From positions 1 to 64,000 of the forward strand of contig CAIVAU010000113.1 in assembly GCA_903903925.1 (NCBI GenBank): DNA of 64,000 nt, given 5' to 3'. Below, one piece after another: positions 16,315 to 27,115 of the stretch. Under the pieces are notes generated by a model, which did no database searches, had not been told where the DNA came from, and saw nothing but the letters and a program-made list of their open reading frames with translations. The stretch is from an uncultured cyanobacterium (GTDB lineage Bacteria > Cyanobacteriota > Cyanobacteriia > Cyanobacteriales > Nostocaceae). The position numbers and the translations under genes were made by a program. Position 1 is the stretch's first letter; each line of letters opens with the position of its first letter.

Positions 16315-17655
16315 ATGACGGCTAAACCGAAAATAATTGTCCTGGATGATGATCCCACAGGTTCTCAAACTGTCCACAGTTGCCTACTGCTAATGCGTTG
16401 GGATGTTGACACCCTACGTGTGGGGTTACAGGATGATTCACCAATTTTCTTTGTGTTGACAAATACGAGATCTCTACCGCCAGAGTCAGCAGCATCTGTG
16501 ATCAAGGAAGTTTGCCATAACTTGAAAGAAGCATTATTCATTGAAGAGACTCGCGATTTTCTCATTGTCAGTCGTTCTGATTCGACATTACGGGGACATT
16601 ACCCAATTGAAACCGATGTTATTGCCCAAGAACTCGGGCCATTTGATGCTCATTTTCTTGTGCCGGCGTTTTTTGAAGGTGGACGCATCACCCGCGACAG
16701 TATACATTACTTAATGATCAACGGTGTCCCTACCCCAGTACATGAGACGGAATTTGCTCGTGATTCCGTTTTTGCCTACAATCACAGTTACCTACCCAAA
16801 TATGTAGAAGAAAAAACTCAAGGACGTATTACTGCCGAAACCGTAGAAAGATTTTTACTTGCCGATATTCGCGCTGGTAGTCTGGAACGTTTGATCCAAC
16901 TCAGTGGTAACCAGTGTGTTGTTGTGGATTGTGAAAATCAAACGGATCTTAACTGCTTTGCCCATGACATACTCACAGCAGCAAGTCAGGGAAAACGCTT
17001 TCTGTTTCGCAGTGCTGCCAGTATCTTAACAGCTTTAGCAGCATTACCACCCCAACCCATCGCCCCTGAAAATATGGCCCAGTATGTACGAGGAGGCAAA
17101 CCAGGTGTGGTGATCGTTGGTTCCCATGTGAAAAAGACCACACAGCAGCTAGAAGTCCTATTGCAAAAAGAGGGTACTCAGGGGATCGCAGTAGATGTGG
17201 CGCGTTTACTTGATGATGCAATCAATCAATCTTCTACCCTGCTAGGCGAGATCACCGAAAATGTCCATAGGGCATTCAACGCTGGAAAAACGCCAGTGGT
17301 TTACACCAGCCGCCAGGAACTTACTTTTGCAGATGTAAAAACACGGTTGTTGTTTGGGGTTAAAGTTTCAAGCTTATTAATGGATATTGTACAAGCTTTA
17401 CCTTCTGAGATAGGATATTTAATCAGCAAGGGTGGCATTACCTCAAACGATGTATTAAGTACTGGTCTGGCATTGACTTCAGCACGGCTGCTGGGTCAAG
17501 TTTTACCTGGTTGTTCGATGGTAATTGCTCCATCTGATCATCCTCAGTATCCCAATTTGCCAGTTGTACTGTTTCCAGGAAATGTCGGCGATGCTGATGC
17601 CCTGGCAACTATCTATCAACGCCTAAGTCAAAATAGTGTAGGGTTTAGGGTTTAG
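16315..17655 (+). CDS. Four-carbon acid sugar kinase family protein (DUF1537)
   Basis: A 446-residue protein of the DUF1537/OtnK family, ATP-dependent kinases of four-carbon acid sugars such as erythronate or threonate. The N-terminal domain has IIVLDDDPTGSQTVH at residues 7-21, FFVLTNTRSL around 51 and SRSDSTLRGHYP around 87. The C-terminal nucleotide-binding domain has VVIVGSHVKKTTQQ, SKGGITSNDV and a FPGNVGD-type end. Length and motif order are normal. No partner dehydrogenase or isomerase is nearby, so the substrate is unknown. Confidence 0.85.
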   Translation: MTAKPKIIVLDDDPTGSQTVHSCLLLMRWDVDTLRVGLQDDSPIFFVLTNTRSLPPESAASVIKEVCHNLKEALFIEETRDFLIVSRSDSTLRGHYPIETDVIAQELGPFDAHFLVPAFFEGGRITRDSIHYLMINGVPTPVHETEFARDSVFAYNHSYLPKYVEEKTQGRITAETVERFLLADIRAGSLERLIQLSGNQCVVVDCENQTDLNCFAHDILTAASQGKRFLFRSAASILTALAALPPQPIAPENMAQYVRGGKPGVVIVGSHVKKTTQQLEVLLQKEGTQGIAVDVARLLDDAINQSSTLLGEITENVHRAFNAGKTPVVYTSRQELTFADVKTRLLFGVKVSSLLMDIVQALPSEIGYLISKGGITSNDVLSTGLALTSARLLGQVLPGCSMVIAPSDHPQYPNLPVVLFPGNVGDADALATIYQRLSQNSVGFRV

Positions 17656-17758
17656 GGTGTGGGAAACCCCATACATTCCCCTACACCCCGTTGAAGATTG
17701 CAGTTGCAAAACGCAACTAGTCGATATTACGCGGTTCCCATAGTTTGGTTAGTGCTGC

Positions 17759-18718
17759 ATGACTTCTGATTCTACCATCCCTGATTTAGAGTCAAAGAAA
17801 GACCCTTCTCCTGTAGAGTTGATCTCTACTCTTTCTGATGTGGAGGCAATTTCTATTCCTGCTGACGCAGAGTCAGATTCTATCCTCCCTGAAGCTGAAG
17901 TAGATTCTGTCATCCGGTATTTACAGTCAGATTCCACTCTCCTAGATTTCACTGAGTCACCGTTGCTAGAAAATACGGTGAATAAACATACCCAAGTGCA
18001 GTTTAAAACAGAGGGGGAAAAACTGTTATTAATTTTACCAACAGAATCTCAAATACCTGCCTCAGAAAACAGTTGGTCTGAGATTTGGCAACAAGTAAAG
18101 CTGCGGTTGTTAGGGAGCGATCGCTTCTTTTCACCCAACACAGTTTTGCATCTAGTAGCACAGAACCGTTTGCTGGATGGTAGACAACTGCAAGAACTTG
18201 CTGAAACCTTGAATGATGTCCAGATCCAACTCAAATCAGTTTCTACCAGTCGTCGCCAAACAGCCATTGCGGCTGCTAGCTTAGGCTACTGTGTAGAACA
18301 ATTACAGCCAGAAACTTCTCTGAGTTCTGAAATCAAAGCTGCTAAACCTTTAGCAGAAGCACTTTATCTGGAAATGACAGTGCGTTCAGGTGTGGAATTT
18401 CGCCATCCCGGTACTGTAATTATTTTGGGAGATTTAAATCCAGGTGGTATCGTAGTTGCAGATGGAGATATTCTAGTTTGGGGACGGTTACGTGGAGTTG
18501 CCCATGCAGGTGCTAGTGGTAACCGCGAAAGTCTGATCATGGCTGTGCAAATGGAACCAACCCAATTGCGAATTGCAGATGCTGTAGCCAGGGCACCAGC
18601 AAAAATCCCGATGCAATTTTATCCTGAAGTGGCTCATATGACGCCGCAAGGGATTCGCATCACTAGGGCGATTGATTTTTCCAGAATCCAATTAAGTAGG
18701 ATCAATCAAGAGTTATGA
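17759..18718 (+). CDS. minC: Septum site-determining protein MinC
   Basis: Cell-division inhibitor that blocks FtsZ assembly away from midcell, recruited to the membrane by MinD. The 319-residue protein has a long acidic N-terminal extension (about 75 residues, rich in D, E and S), a MinC_N domain, and a C-terminal right-handed beta-helix (about residues 205-319) with VRSGVEFRHPGTVII, GDLNPGGIVVADGDI and VWGRLRGVAHAGA. It is first of three in minC-minD-minE order. The gap to minD (183 bp) contains heptamer repeats. Confidence 0.95.
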   Translation: MTSDSTIPDLESKKDPSPVELISTLSDVEAISIPADAESDSILPEAEVDSVIRYLQSDSTLLDFTESPLLENTVNKHTQVQFKTEGEKLLLILPTESQIPASENSWSEIWQQVKLRLLGSDRFFSPNTVLHLVAQNRLLDGRQLQELAETLNDVQIQLKSVSTSRRQTAIAAASLGYCVEQLQPETSLSSEIKAAKPLAEALYLEMTVRSGVEFRHPGTVIILGDLNPGGIVVADGDILVWGRLRGVAHAGASGNRESLIMAVQMEPTQLRIADAVARAPAKIPMQFYPEVAHMTPQGIRITRAIDFSRIQLSRINQEL

Positions 18719-18860
18719 AAGGAGTCAGGAATCAGGAGTTAGGAGTCAGGAGGATCTACTATGGGTAAATTTAAGGGTTTGTTTAAAGTATGAAATAATT
18801 TTGCCACCAGTTAAAAAAGGATTCATTCTGACTCCTGAGTCCTGACTCCTGACTACTTCT
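18719..18860. repeat. Heptamer repeats between minC and minD
   Basis: AGGAGTC-type repeats at about 18719-18750 and the opposite orientation (TGACTCC) at about 18825-18856. The two arms could pair to form a stem in the minC-minD transcript. Confidence 0.8.
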
Positions 18861-18901
18861 CTATTATTTTCTATTAATCCCTAATCGAGCGCGTTTCTAT
18901 C

Positions 18902-19708
18902 ATGACTCGCATTATTGTCGTCACCTCCGGCAAAGGAGGAGTGGGTAAAACCACAGTTACAGCAAATTTGGGCATGGCTTTAGCCAAAATGGGACGTCAA
19001 GTCGCTTTGGTAGATGCGGATTTTGGTCTCAGAAATTTGGATCTGCTATTAGGGCTAGAGAACCGCATTGTCTACACTGCGATCGAAGTTTTGGCTAGAG
19101 AATGCCGTTTAGAGCAAGCTTTAGTCAAAGATAAACGCCAACCTAACCTAGTGCTTCTACCAGCAGCACAAAATCGCACCAAAGACGCAGTTTCTCCGGA
19201 TCAGATGAAGTTGTTGGTAAATGCACTGGCACAAAAATATCAGTACGTTTTGCTAGACAGTCCAGCCGGAATTGAAATGGGCTTTAAAAATGCGATCGCA
19301 CCTGCCAAAGAAGCCCTAATTGTTACGACACCAGAAATTGCTTCTGTTCGTGACGCTGACCGGGTAGTTGGGTTGCTAGAGGCACAAGGCATCAAGCGTA
19401 TTCATTTAATTATTAACCGGATCAGACCTGCAATGGTACGGGTAAATGATATGATGTCTGTGCAAGATGTTCAGGAACTTTTATCAATTCCTTTGATCGG
19501 GATAATTCCAGACGATGAGCGTGTTATTGTCTCTACCAATCGCGGTGAACCTTTAGTCTTAACAGAGACTCCCTCTATAGCAGCTAGAGCTTTTGAGCAT
19601 ATTGCTCGTAGATTAGAAGGGGAAACAATTGACTTTCTTGCACTCGAATCATCCCAAGACAGCATCTTCTCTCGCCTCCGCAGGTTGTTGTGGACAAAGA
19701 TCATTTAA
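18902..19708 (+). CDS. minD: Septum site-determining ATPase MinD
   Basis: Membrane-cycling ParA/MinD ATPase that carries MinC and responds to MinE. The deviant Walker A KGGVGKTT is at residues 11-18. VDADFGLRNLD follows around 38, and VLLDSPAGIE carries the Walker B position around 117. The C-terminus ends in an amphipathic membrane-targeting helix (SIFSRLRRLLW). Its 268 residues are normal for the family. It lies 39 bp upstream of minE. Confidence 0.97.
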   Translation: MTRIIVVTSGKGGVGKTTVTANLGMALAKMGRQVALVDADFGLRNLDLLLGLENRIVYTAIEVLARECRLEQALVKDKRQPNLVLLPAAQNRTKDAVSPDQMKLLVNALAQKYQYVLLDSPAGIEMGFKNAIAPAKEALIVTTPEIASVRDADRVVGLLEAQGIKRIHLIINRIRPAMVRVNDMMSVQDVQELLSIPLIGIIPDDERVIVSTNRGEPLVLTETPSIAARAFEHIARRLEGETIDFLALESSQDSIFSRLRRLLWTKII

Positions 19709-19747
19709 CTCATCTTCTTTTGTTGGACGCACGCGCACCTAATTGCA

Positions 19748-20050
19748 ATGATTCTCGAACTTCTAGAACGACTCTTTTTTCGCAGTCCTGAAAACAGTCG
19801 CAAACAAGTGAAACGTCGCCTGCAATTGGTTATTGCCCACGATCGCGCTGACCTAAGCCCTCAAGTATTAGAAAAAATGCGGCAAGAAATTTTAGAAATT
19901 GTTTGTCGCTATGTGGAGGTTGAAACCGAGGGCTTAGAGTTCACACTAGAAAGCAATCAACGCACAACAGCCTTGATTGCTAACTTGCCTATTCGTCGGG
20001 TAAAAGAAGAACCACTTGTTGAGTCAGATAGCAACGATAAATCTCCATAG
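19748..20050 (+). CDS. minE: Cell division topological specificity factor MinE
   Basis: Stimulates MinD ATPase and drives Min relocation. The 100-residue protein has the N-terminal membrane/MinD-binding helix (LLERLFF), the anti-MinCD segment [13 protein letters not shown] in the variant form [16 protein letters not shown], and the dimerisation domain with [19 protein letters not shown]. It is the last gene of the min cluster, followed by TTGTTAG heptamer repeats and a convergent gene. Confidence 0.95.
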   Translation: MILELLERLFFRSPENSRKQVKRRLQLVIAHDRADLSPQVLEKMRQEILEIVCRYVEVETEGLEFTLESNQRTTALIANLPIRRVKEEPLVESDSNDKSP

Positions 20051-20051
20051 A

Positions 20052-20110
20052 ATTGTTGATTGTTAGTTGTTAGTTGTTAGTTGTATTTTCTCCTAACTCC
20101 TAACTCCTAA
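20052..20110. repeat. Heptamer tandem repeats
   Basis: TTAGTTG repeats followed by CTAACTC repeats fill the short gap between convergent minE and the unknown gene at 20111. The arms are roughly complementary and could act as a bidirectional stop. Confidence 0.75.
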
Positions 20111-21412
20111 CTATCTATATTCGACTGATGGATCGGCCCAAAGTTCCGTCACTTTTTGACCAAAGGTGATTGGCTGATCTGTTTCGGTTGCGATCGCAGT
20201 ACTACCATCACTGGCAACTGTCACTAAAGGCCAATTTTCCTCGCCCATTTCCCCGGCGCGGAACAGCACACTGTCAGGATGCGTTTTACTCCAACCTAAT
20301 AATACCGCCATTTCACGCTCGGCTTTCTGTTGGGTGGGAGTCACGCAGTGGGAGTGATTTTTTTCGCGATCCCAAATCACGGCGTGATCTGTAAAATCAG
20401 ACGTGTTCATTAACCCTTCAAACTTGCGTGCTAGGAAGCGATCGCCCTTCTGTGACCAGCTGACAGGAACTAATACGGCAATGCTTCCTTGTTCACCTCT
20501 ATAGCGCGAAGATACATTGACCTTTAATAGAGGATCATTAATAGGGGAAGTTGTGGTCACTATCTGTAACTTTTTAGTTTGTCTATCTTCTATAAATAAA
20601 ACGCTAGTGACGCGGGTATTATACATTTCTGGTTTTACGTCTAGTTGCACTCGGCTGTAAATAGCATATCTACCATCTGGGGAAGTGACAGGTACACTGC
20701 GGTAATAACGCACTCCAGAACGACCCTTGGAACTCATCGTTTCCTGCGTCGCCTGTATCCATTTCCAGGGAATAGGATAACGGCTTCCGATTGGATCTTG
20801 CTGTGTTGCGCTATCTTCATTCGGCTGTTCAGTCGCAGTACCTGTTGTTGAACTTGGTTGAGATTGTTCAGTCACAGGCTCGGTTTTAGCTGCTTGCATT
20901 AATTGAGCTGTCAGCCTCTCCTTTGAGACAGAACCATCAACTCTTGTCACTGACCGAATTTGGATTCTAGCAGATCTTAGTCGCTCCACTAGATCACGTT
21001 GACTAGGAGACAATGGTATTGACACAGAGTCAGATTGCCTAGTTGATGGTACCAGTTCAACTGCTGCCAATAAGTCATTTTCTGGCATTTCCTGAGACAG
21101 AATATTATTTTCCTCTGTCCCTGAGTGCAATTCGTCTTGTAATAGTGGTAGTTTTGCCGCAGCTACGGACTGTTTTACCAAGGAGTCCCTGGAAGATGCT
21201 GCTTTTGATCCTAGAGAGACTTGATCTGATTGAGGTTCACTAACAGCAGATGTTTCTATTGTGTTGGTGGTAATTTTAGCGACTTGAGATAGTTTCGCTA
21301 AGGTAGGATTGCCAGATGCACCAACCAAGGGTGCAATTAGTATCATAATAACAACATAGTTAAGGAATGGTTTTACTCGGAACCATCCCAACAGCAAAAG
21401 GTGTTTAAGCAT
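20111..21412 (-). CDS. Exported protein of unknown function, cyanobacterial
   Basis: A 433-residue protein I cannot assign. A hydrophobic segment near the N-terminus (FLNYVVIMILIAPLVGASG) looks like a signal peptide or anchor. Residues 40-210 are Ser/Thr/Gln-rich and probably disordered. The C-terminal 220 residues are folded, with WKWIQATQETMSSKG, SPDGRYAIYSRVQLDV and VLLGWSKTHPDSVLFRAG, resembling beta-propeller-like repeats of WD/TolB style. The ATG at 21412 is chosen; the frame also opens at a TTG at 21463. It is convergent with minE. It may be a cell-envelope protein, but this is only topology. Confidence 0.7.
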   Translation of the reverse strand: MLKHLLLLGWFRVKPFLNYVVIMILIAPLVGASGNPTLAKLSQVAKITTNTIETSAVSEPQSDQVSLGSKAASSRDSLVKQSVAAAKLPLLQDELHSGTEENNILSQEMPENDLLAAVELVPSTRQSDSVSIPLSPSQRDLVERLRSARIQIRSVTRVDGSVSKERLTAQLMQAAKTEPVTEQSQPSSTTGTATEQPNEDSATQQDPIGSRYPIPWKWIQATQETMSSKGRSGVRYYRSVPVTSPDGRYAIYSRVQLDVKPEMYNTRVTSVLFIEDRQTKKLQIVTTTSPINDPLLKVNVSSRYRGEQGSIAVLVPVSWSQKGDRFLARKFEGLMNTSDFTDHAVIWDREKNHSHCVTPTQQKAEREMAVLLGWSKTHPDSVLFRAGEMGEENWPLVTVASDGSTAIATETDQPITFGQKVTELWADPSVEYR

Positions 21413-22453
21413 TGGTTGACTCTCTAGAGGGCTGTGTCTGTGTGGGGAGTAATGCCTATACAAGAATTGGAAGAGGCTATGATTATAGGTATAACAGGGA
21501 ACTAAAAATTTTCAAGAAAGAATTCAGTTAAATTTCGCAAAAGTTTCTAAAAATTGTGCATCAGATATCACCTCATTTATTTTCCCTCAAAAACTTTTTT
21601 GCTAAGAAGTTGACACAATTTCTATCAAGACTCTCTGAGGAATCACTTAGTTCCAGAAGATTCTGCCACTAACACCCAACAACATTAGAGGCGGGCATCG
21701 CTAATGGGTCACTTGCTATATTTTTGTCATCAAAAATACATAATTGGCTTGGAAGTTCGGCTAAAGAGGTGAAGTTATAGGATAAATTAAAATCATTTAC
21801 CAACCCGCAACTATCTGCTTATTCAGGTGTTTCCCACAGCAGTGTTTCCGTTGCACGGATGACACCTGACTAGATTAGTTCAGTGTAACCACTGAAAAAA
21901 ATCCTATTCTCATCCATCCCCACCAGACCGGGTTAGCAGGCATCTTAATTTAACACCCAGTACCTTCCCTCTCCTAGGCAGAAAGGTAGAGGGAACGCAA
22001 CAAATCATTTTTTTTAAGGCACAAATAGCCAAGCCACCTTGACTATTTAATTGCAAGTCAAGACCTTTAAGAGTCGTTTCTCCCCAATGCCGGGGCTAAG
22101 TCTGGTGTAGTGCCAAGGCGAATTGTTCCGACTTACTCCGCATTACTGCGATTTGACACTACTCAGAGAGCGTTTCGTTTAAGAAGCGTCATATCTACCT
22201 GTCCTTCCCACAAAGGCGCAGTACTCTCCCAGCTTTCAGATAGAAACTAGACTAAGCGTGTATTGTCAATAGAGCTAGGCTTGGTAGATGCAATTTCTGC
22301 TGGCTAATCTCCAGCTATTATATTATAACTCTATTCAGCCACTTTTTGGAAACTAAAAGTGAAACTATTTTCCCAAAAAACTAAGCTATTTTAGTCAATA
22401 GTTAATAGTCCGAATGTTGACTGTTGACTGTTGACCGTTGACTATTGACTAGT
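21413..22453. other. Long intergenic region upstream of fmt
   Basis: About 1 kb between divergent genes with no convincing reading frame on either strand. No recognised RNA. The last 60 bp before fmt (22394-22452) are TTGACTG heptamer-like repeats. The region could hide an unannotated non-coding RNA, but I see no diagnostic feature. Confidence 0.5.
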
Positions 22454-23458
22454 ATGAAAGTAGTATTTTTTGGCACTCCTCATTTTGCTGTGCCTACCCT
22501 AGAAAAATTACTGAATCACCCAGAATTTGAAGTATTGGCAGTTGTCACACAACCCGATAAACGCCGAGAACGTGGGAATCAACTTATACCTTCTCCTGTC
22601 AAAACTATCGCCACCTCTTTTAACTTGCCTATATGGCAACCCCAACGGGTGAAAAAAGATGTTGAAACGTTAACTCAACTCAAACAAATTGGTGCGGATG
22701 TGTTTGTGGTTGTCGCCTACGGGCAAATTCTCTCGCAAGAAATTTTGGATATGCCCAAATTTGGTTGTGTTAACTTACATGGCTCTATTTTACCCAAGTA
22801 TCGGGGTGCTGCTCCTATTCAGTGGTGCCTGTATAACGGCGAGACTCACACAGGCATTACAACAATGTTAATGGATGCGGGGATGGATACTGGTGCCATG
22901 CTTTTGGTAGCTACTACACCTCTAGGATTATTGGATAATGCCCAAGATCTAGCCCAGAAACTATCAGCTATCGGTGCAGATTTATTGGTGGAAACGTTGT
23001 TGAAACTAGAACACCAGGAAATTAAGCCAATTCCCCAAGAGGATGCTGAAGCAACTTATGCGCCTTTAATTAAGAAGGAGGATTATGAGTTGGATTGGTC
23101 GAAAAGCGCTTTTGCGTTACACAATCAAATTAGAGGCTTTTACCCCAACTGTACTACCACTTTTCGCCACCTATCACTGAAAATTACTGCTACTGCTCCC
23201 CTGAACAGTGCTTATAGTCAGGAGATTCCGCCAGCATTAAAGGACTTAATTGACAAATTTCCTGATTTGCCAAACAAATCAGGTAGCCCAGGCGAAGTGG
23301 TAAGTATTGCCAAGGGAATGGGAGCGATCGTACAAACTGGGGAAGGTTTATTACTGTTGCGAGAAGTTCAGTTGGCTGGCAAACGTCCCCAGTCAGGATG
23401 GGATTTTGTTAATGGTACGCGATTAGCACTAGGAGAGAGGTTAGGAATTATGAATTAG
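22454..23458 (+). CDS. fmt: Methionyl-tRNA formyltransferase
   Basis: Formylates initiator Met-tRNA using 10-formyltetrahydrofolate. The N-terminus is [20 protein letters not shown]. The folate-binding motif [15 protein letters not shown] is near residue 108, and [14 protein letters not shown] near 136. The C-terminal OB-fold domain follows after about residue 205. Its 334 residues are typical. The ATG at 22454 replaces an upstream in-frame start at 22445 that lies in repeat DNA. Confidence 0.96.
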   Translation: MKVVFFGTPHFAVPTLEKLLNHPEFEVLAVVTQPDKRRERGNQLIPSPVKTIATSFNLPIWQPQRVKKDVETLTQLKQIGADVFVVVAYGQILSQEILDMPKFGCVNLHGSILPKYRGAAPIQWCLYNGETHTGITTMLMDAGMDTGAMLLVATTPLGLLDNAQDLAQKLSAIGADLLVETLLKLEHQEIKPIPQEDAEATYAPLIKKEDYELDWSKSAFALHNQIRGFYPNCTTTFRHLSLKITATAPLNSAYSQEIPPALKDLIDKFPDLPNKSGSPGEVVSIAKGMGAIVQTGEGLLLLREVQLAGKRPQSGWDFVNGTRLALGERLGIMN

Positions 23459-23562
23459 GGGTTAGGGGTTAGGGGTTAGGGGTTAGGGGTTGGGGTTAGG
23501 AGTTAGGAGTTAATTGTTGCTTGGAAATTATTACTCCCCACTCCCCACTCCCCACTCATAAT
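23456..23562. repeat. GGGGTTA and CCCCACT tandem repeats
   Basis: About six GGGGTTA heptamers directly after the fmt stop, then three CCCCACT copies at about 23535-23556. These separate fmt from a convergent gene. Confidence 0.9.
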
Positions 23563-23913
23563 TCATAATTCATACAAGCGGCAACTCTTACATGGTCCGT
23601 CTGGGTTTACTGCACAACGAATGATTTCTGAATGGGCATTGTAGCGACAGTTAGCATCTCCAATCACCCAGTGACCTTTGACAAGACTTTTTTCGGTGGG
23701 TTGTTTAGCAGATTGTACATAGAGAGCAATATAAAGCAAGCGGTAGCGCCCTGCCTTCAACTGATAGCGGTGGCGGCGTTCTAACACTGCATAGGTTTTT
23801 CCTTCAAGATCAAGATAGTTTCCAGGTTGTGGTGTCCAATCAAGTTGCACGCTACCGAGAGACTGATGCGGATGCGTCAGAATAACCTCGGTAGGTAAAG
23901 AGTTTGGCTCCAT
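23563..23913 (-). CDS. DUF6464-type small conserved cyanobacterial protein
   Basis: A 116-residue soluble protein of unknown function, a form I remember as widespread in cyanobacteria (DUF6464). An N-terminal beta-rich part (LGSVQLDWTPQPGNYLDLEG and YAVLERRHRYQLKAGRYRL) is followed by a C-terminal cysteine cluster (DANCRYNAHSEIIRCA, GPCKSCRLYEL) that could bind a metal. No operon partner. The role is unknown. Confidence 0.75.
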   Translation of the reverse strand: MEPNSLPTEVILTHPHQSLGSVQLDWTPQPGNYLDLEGKTYAVLERRHRYQLKAGRYRLLYIALYVQSAKQPTEKSLVKGHWVIGDANCRYNAHSEIIRCAVNPDGPCKSCRLYEL

Positions 23914-24465
<552 letters not shown>

Positions 24466-24698
24466 AGAGAGAGGGGAGTGGGAGGAGAGTGTGGGGAGAT
24501 GGGGGAGATGGGTAATAGTCGCTATTAACCTAGTTTTAAGAGGAATTAACAATCTCTATCCTCCAAACTCTCCCTCCCCCCACACCTCCCACACTCCCCA
24601 CACCCCCCACACTCTCTATTCCCCCTTTGCCAAAATGCTGCCTTTGTGTTAACAACTATACAGAGTGGAATGATCGTGAGAATGGAGTGGTGTAAGTC
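24466..24698. repeat. psaC-glmS spacer with purine/pyrimidine-rich repeats
   Basis: GGGGAG-type repeats (24470-24512) and CCCCACAC-type repeats (24570-24612) lie in opposite orientation and could pair, giving a structured end for the psaC transcript. Confidence 0.65.
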
Positions 24699-26600
24699 AT
24701 GTGCGGTATCGTTGGCTATATTGGCACTCAAGCAGCAACAGAAATTTTGCTATCTGGGCTGGAAAAATTGGAGTATCGGGGCTACGATTCTGCAGGAATC
24801 GCCACGGTATGGGAGGGTGAAGTCAATTGTGTTCGGGCAAAGGGTAAACTTCATAATCTACGTTCCAAGTTAGAATTAGTAGAGACTCCTGCACCAATTG
24901 GTATTGGTCATACCCGCTGGGCAACTCACGGTAAACCAGAGGAATACAACGCGCATCCTCATATGGATACGGCAATGCGCGTGGCGGTGGTGCAAAATGG
25001 CATTGTTGAAAACTACCGTGAGTTACGGGAACAACTGAAAGCCCAAGGAACTGAGTTTCGTTCGGACACTGATACCGAGGTGATTCCCCACCTCATCGCT
25101 GCATTCTTAAAAAACCCTCCCTCTACTCCTAATCCCCTCAGTCCCTCTCTTTTTCTGGAGGCAGTTCGTCAAGTGGTTAATAAGCTCACTGGGGCATTTG
25201 CCCTTGCAGTGATTTCTGCTGACTACCCAGATGAACTGGTCGTCGTTCGCCAACAAGCCCCCCTAGTCATTGGTTTTGGGCAAGGAGAATTTTTTTGTGC
25301 TTCTGATACACCAGCGATCGTGACTTATACTGCTGCAATGCTACCCTTGGAAAATGGGGAAATAGCACGTCTTACACCTTTGGGCGTTGAGGTTTACAAT
25401 TTTGCTGGTGACAGGTTGAAGAAACACCCCCGCGTACTTAGCTTGAATCCTACGATGGTGGAAAAGCAAGGGTTCAAGCACTTCATGCTCAAGGAAATTT
25501 ATGAGCAGCCTGGAGTGGTAAGGGCGTGTTTGGAAGCTTACTTTGACACTAATTGGAATGCAACTCAGACTGCTAATTCTCCGATTCATCTCGGTTTAGC
25601 TGAAGAGATTTATCCCGATTTGGAGCAAATTCAGATTGTTGCTTGTGGTACTAGTTGGCACGCAGCGTTAATCGGTAAACACTTGCTAGAACAACTGGCA
25701 GGAATTCCAACTCAGGTACATTATGCTTCGGAGTTCCGCTATGCACCATCACCGTTAACACCAAACACGTTAACGATAGGCGTGACTCAATCTGGTGAAA
25801 CCGCTGATACCTTGGCGGCTTTGGCAATGGAAGAAGAACGTCGTCGGAACAAAGAACCTAAGTATCAACCGCGACTGCTGGGAATTACCAATCGTCCAGA
25901 AAGTACTTTGGGTCGAATGGTGTCTCATATTATTAGTACCCTCGCAGGAATTGAAATTGGGGTTGCCGCGACAAAAACTTTTGTTGCTCAATTGATGGCG
26001 TTTTACGCTTTGGCGTTGGATTTAGCTTATCGTCGCCAGACTGTTCCACCAGCAAGATTAGAGGAGATTATCAAGGGATTGTGGCAGATTCCAAGAGATA
26101 TTGAGGCAATTTTGGAAAGTCAAGAGCGTTATATTGAGCATTTGGTTCATGACTTTGCTGAAACCAGAGATTTTATCTTTTTGGGTAGGGGGATTAACTT
26201 TCCTATTGCTTTGGAGGGGGCGTTGAAATTGAAGGAAATCAGCTATATTCACGCTGAAGGGTATCCGGCTGGAGAAATGAAACACGGACCGATCGCCCTG
26301 TTGGATGCGAAAGTACCAGTGGTGGCGATCGCTATGCCCGGTAATGTCTACGAAAAGGTGATTTCCAACGCCCAAGAAGCCAAAGCCCGCGATTCTCGTT
26401 TAATTGGTGTCACACCAGTCAAAGAGGGAGAAGCAGCGGAAATATTTGACAATATCATTCCCGTGTCGGTTGTAGAAGAGTTGCTTTCCCCAATCATCAC
26501 CGTGATTCCCCTACAATTGTTGGCTTATCATATTGCCGCCCGTCGCGGTTTGGACGTCGATCAACCAAGAAATCTAGCGAAGTCTGTAACTGTGGAGTAG
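24699..26600 (+). CDS. glmS: Glutamine-fructose-6-phosphate aminotransferase
   Basis: First enzyme of UDP-GlcNAc synthesis, making glucosamine-6-phosphate from fructose-6-phosphate and glutamine. The N-terminal glutaminase domain begins MCGIVGYIG with the nucleophile Cys2. RGYDSAGIA and IGHTRWATHG follow. Two SIS isomerase domains occupy residues 300-633, with CGTSWHAALIGK, TQSGETADTL and the LPRNLAKSVTVE-type end (DQPRNLAKSVTVE). Its 633 residues are normal for cyanobacteria. No glmS ribozyme-like leader is evident. Confidence 0.97.
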   Translation: MCGIVGYIGTQAATEILLSGLEKLEYRGYDSAGIATVWEGEVNCVRAKGKLHNLRSKLELVETPAPIGIGHTRWATHGKPEEYNAHPHMDTAMRVAVVQNGIVENYRELREQLKAQGTEFRSDTDTEVIPHLIAAFLKNPPSTPNPLSPSLFLEAVRQVVNKLTGAFALAVISADYPDELVVVRQQAPLVIGFGQGEFFCASDTPAIVTYTAAMLPLENGEIARLTPLGVEVYNFAGDRLKKHPRVLSLNPTMVEKQGFKHFMLKEIYEQPGVVRACLEAYFDTNWNATQTANSPIHLGLAEEIYPDLEQIQIVACGTSWHAALIGKHLLEQLAGIPTQVHYASEFRYAPSPLTPNTLTIGVTQSGETADTLAALAMEEERRRNKEPKYQPRLLGITNRPESTLGRMVSHIISTLAGIEIGVAATKTFVAQLMAFYALALDLAYRRQTVPPARLEEIIKGLWQIPRDIEAILESQERYIEHLVHDFAETRDFIFLGRGINFPIALEGALKLKEISYIHAEGYPAGEMKHGPIALLDAKVPVVAIAMPGNVYEKVISNAQEAKARDSRLIGVTPVKEGEAAEIFDNIIPVSVVEELLSPIITVIPLQLLAYHIAARRGLDVDQPRNLAKSVTVE

Positions 26601-26619
26601 AGAGAGGGGAGTGTCGAAA

Positions 26620-26870
26620 GATAAAAAAGTTGTAGAATTTTCCTGTAGGTGCATATACAACCATCTACAAGAGTTGTTTATCCCTAGAAGTAAAAGAGAC
26701 GGCAATTGCACAATGTCAAATTCCTCTTTTATGAAGCTAAAATCATCATCGTGGGTAATCAAAACTCGATATCATTTGTGGACGATATATCTCATCCTGA
26801 AGGTAATGTTTGAATTCAGCCTCCCTTAGTGCATTAATTTCGCTTATTGCATTAATGCGGAAAGAATCTT
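26620..26870 (-). pseudogene. Possible decayed DUF5615-like toxin
   Basis: On the minus strand one frame reads YRVLITHDDDFSFIK then LPSLLLLGINNS, which resembles the VLITHDxDF core of DUF5615/PIN-like toxins. The preceding residues (INALREAEFKHYLQDEIYR) lie in another frame, so the gene looks frameshifted. No complete frame exists. Weak call based on one motif. Confidence 0.35.
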
Positions 26871-26889
26871 CAGGGTGCATCCCAATGAG

Positions 26890-26986
26890 CGTAAATTCGT
26901 AGTGCGAGCATCTTGCTCGCTTGTAGTACACGTGAGCTTTCCGGCTCACACTACTGATCGTCTTTTTGCAAAACTGGGATGCTCCC
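26890..26986. repeat. Dispersed foldback repeat, copy 2
   Basis: A 97-bp copy of the element at 14118-14213, with a different loop-side arm (GTGAGCTTTCCGGCTCAC replaces GTGAGCAAGATGCTCAC). Both ends match exactly, finishing CTGGGATGCTCCC. Confidence 0.85.
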
Positions 26987-27115
26987 TATCTTCATGTTTT
27001 AGTATCACAAATAATATACTTATACTACATCAAAGAACAATATCATGTAAGACTTGAAACTATATAATAATTCACTGCCAAAAGAAGTCATGTTTGAATG
27101 ATAGGAGGAAGTCGC

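Larger units (their letters stand above)
26601..27115. other. Intergenic region with toxin remnant and repeat
   Basis: About 515 bp. It holds a decayed minus-strand toxin-like frame (26620-26870) and copy 2 of a foldback repeat (26890-26986). AGGAGG at 27103-27108 is the ribosome site of the next gene. Confidence 0.6.

Noticed and set aside
21413-22453. Possible non-coding RNA or tRNA in the 1-kb gap before fmt
   Set aside because: No T-loop (GGTTCGAATC-like) or known RNA motif recognised by eye.
27098-27115. Upstream start of the antitoxin at 27098
   Set aside because: The AGGAGG ribosome site at 27103-27108 would be inside the coding region; ATG 27116 fits better.
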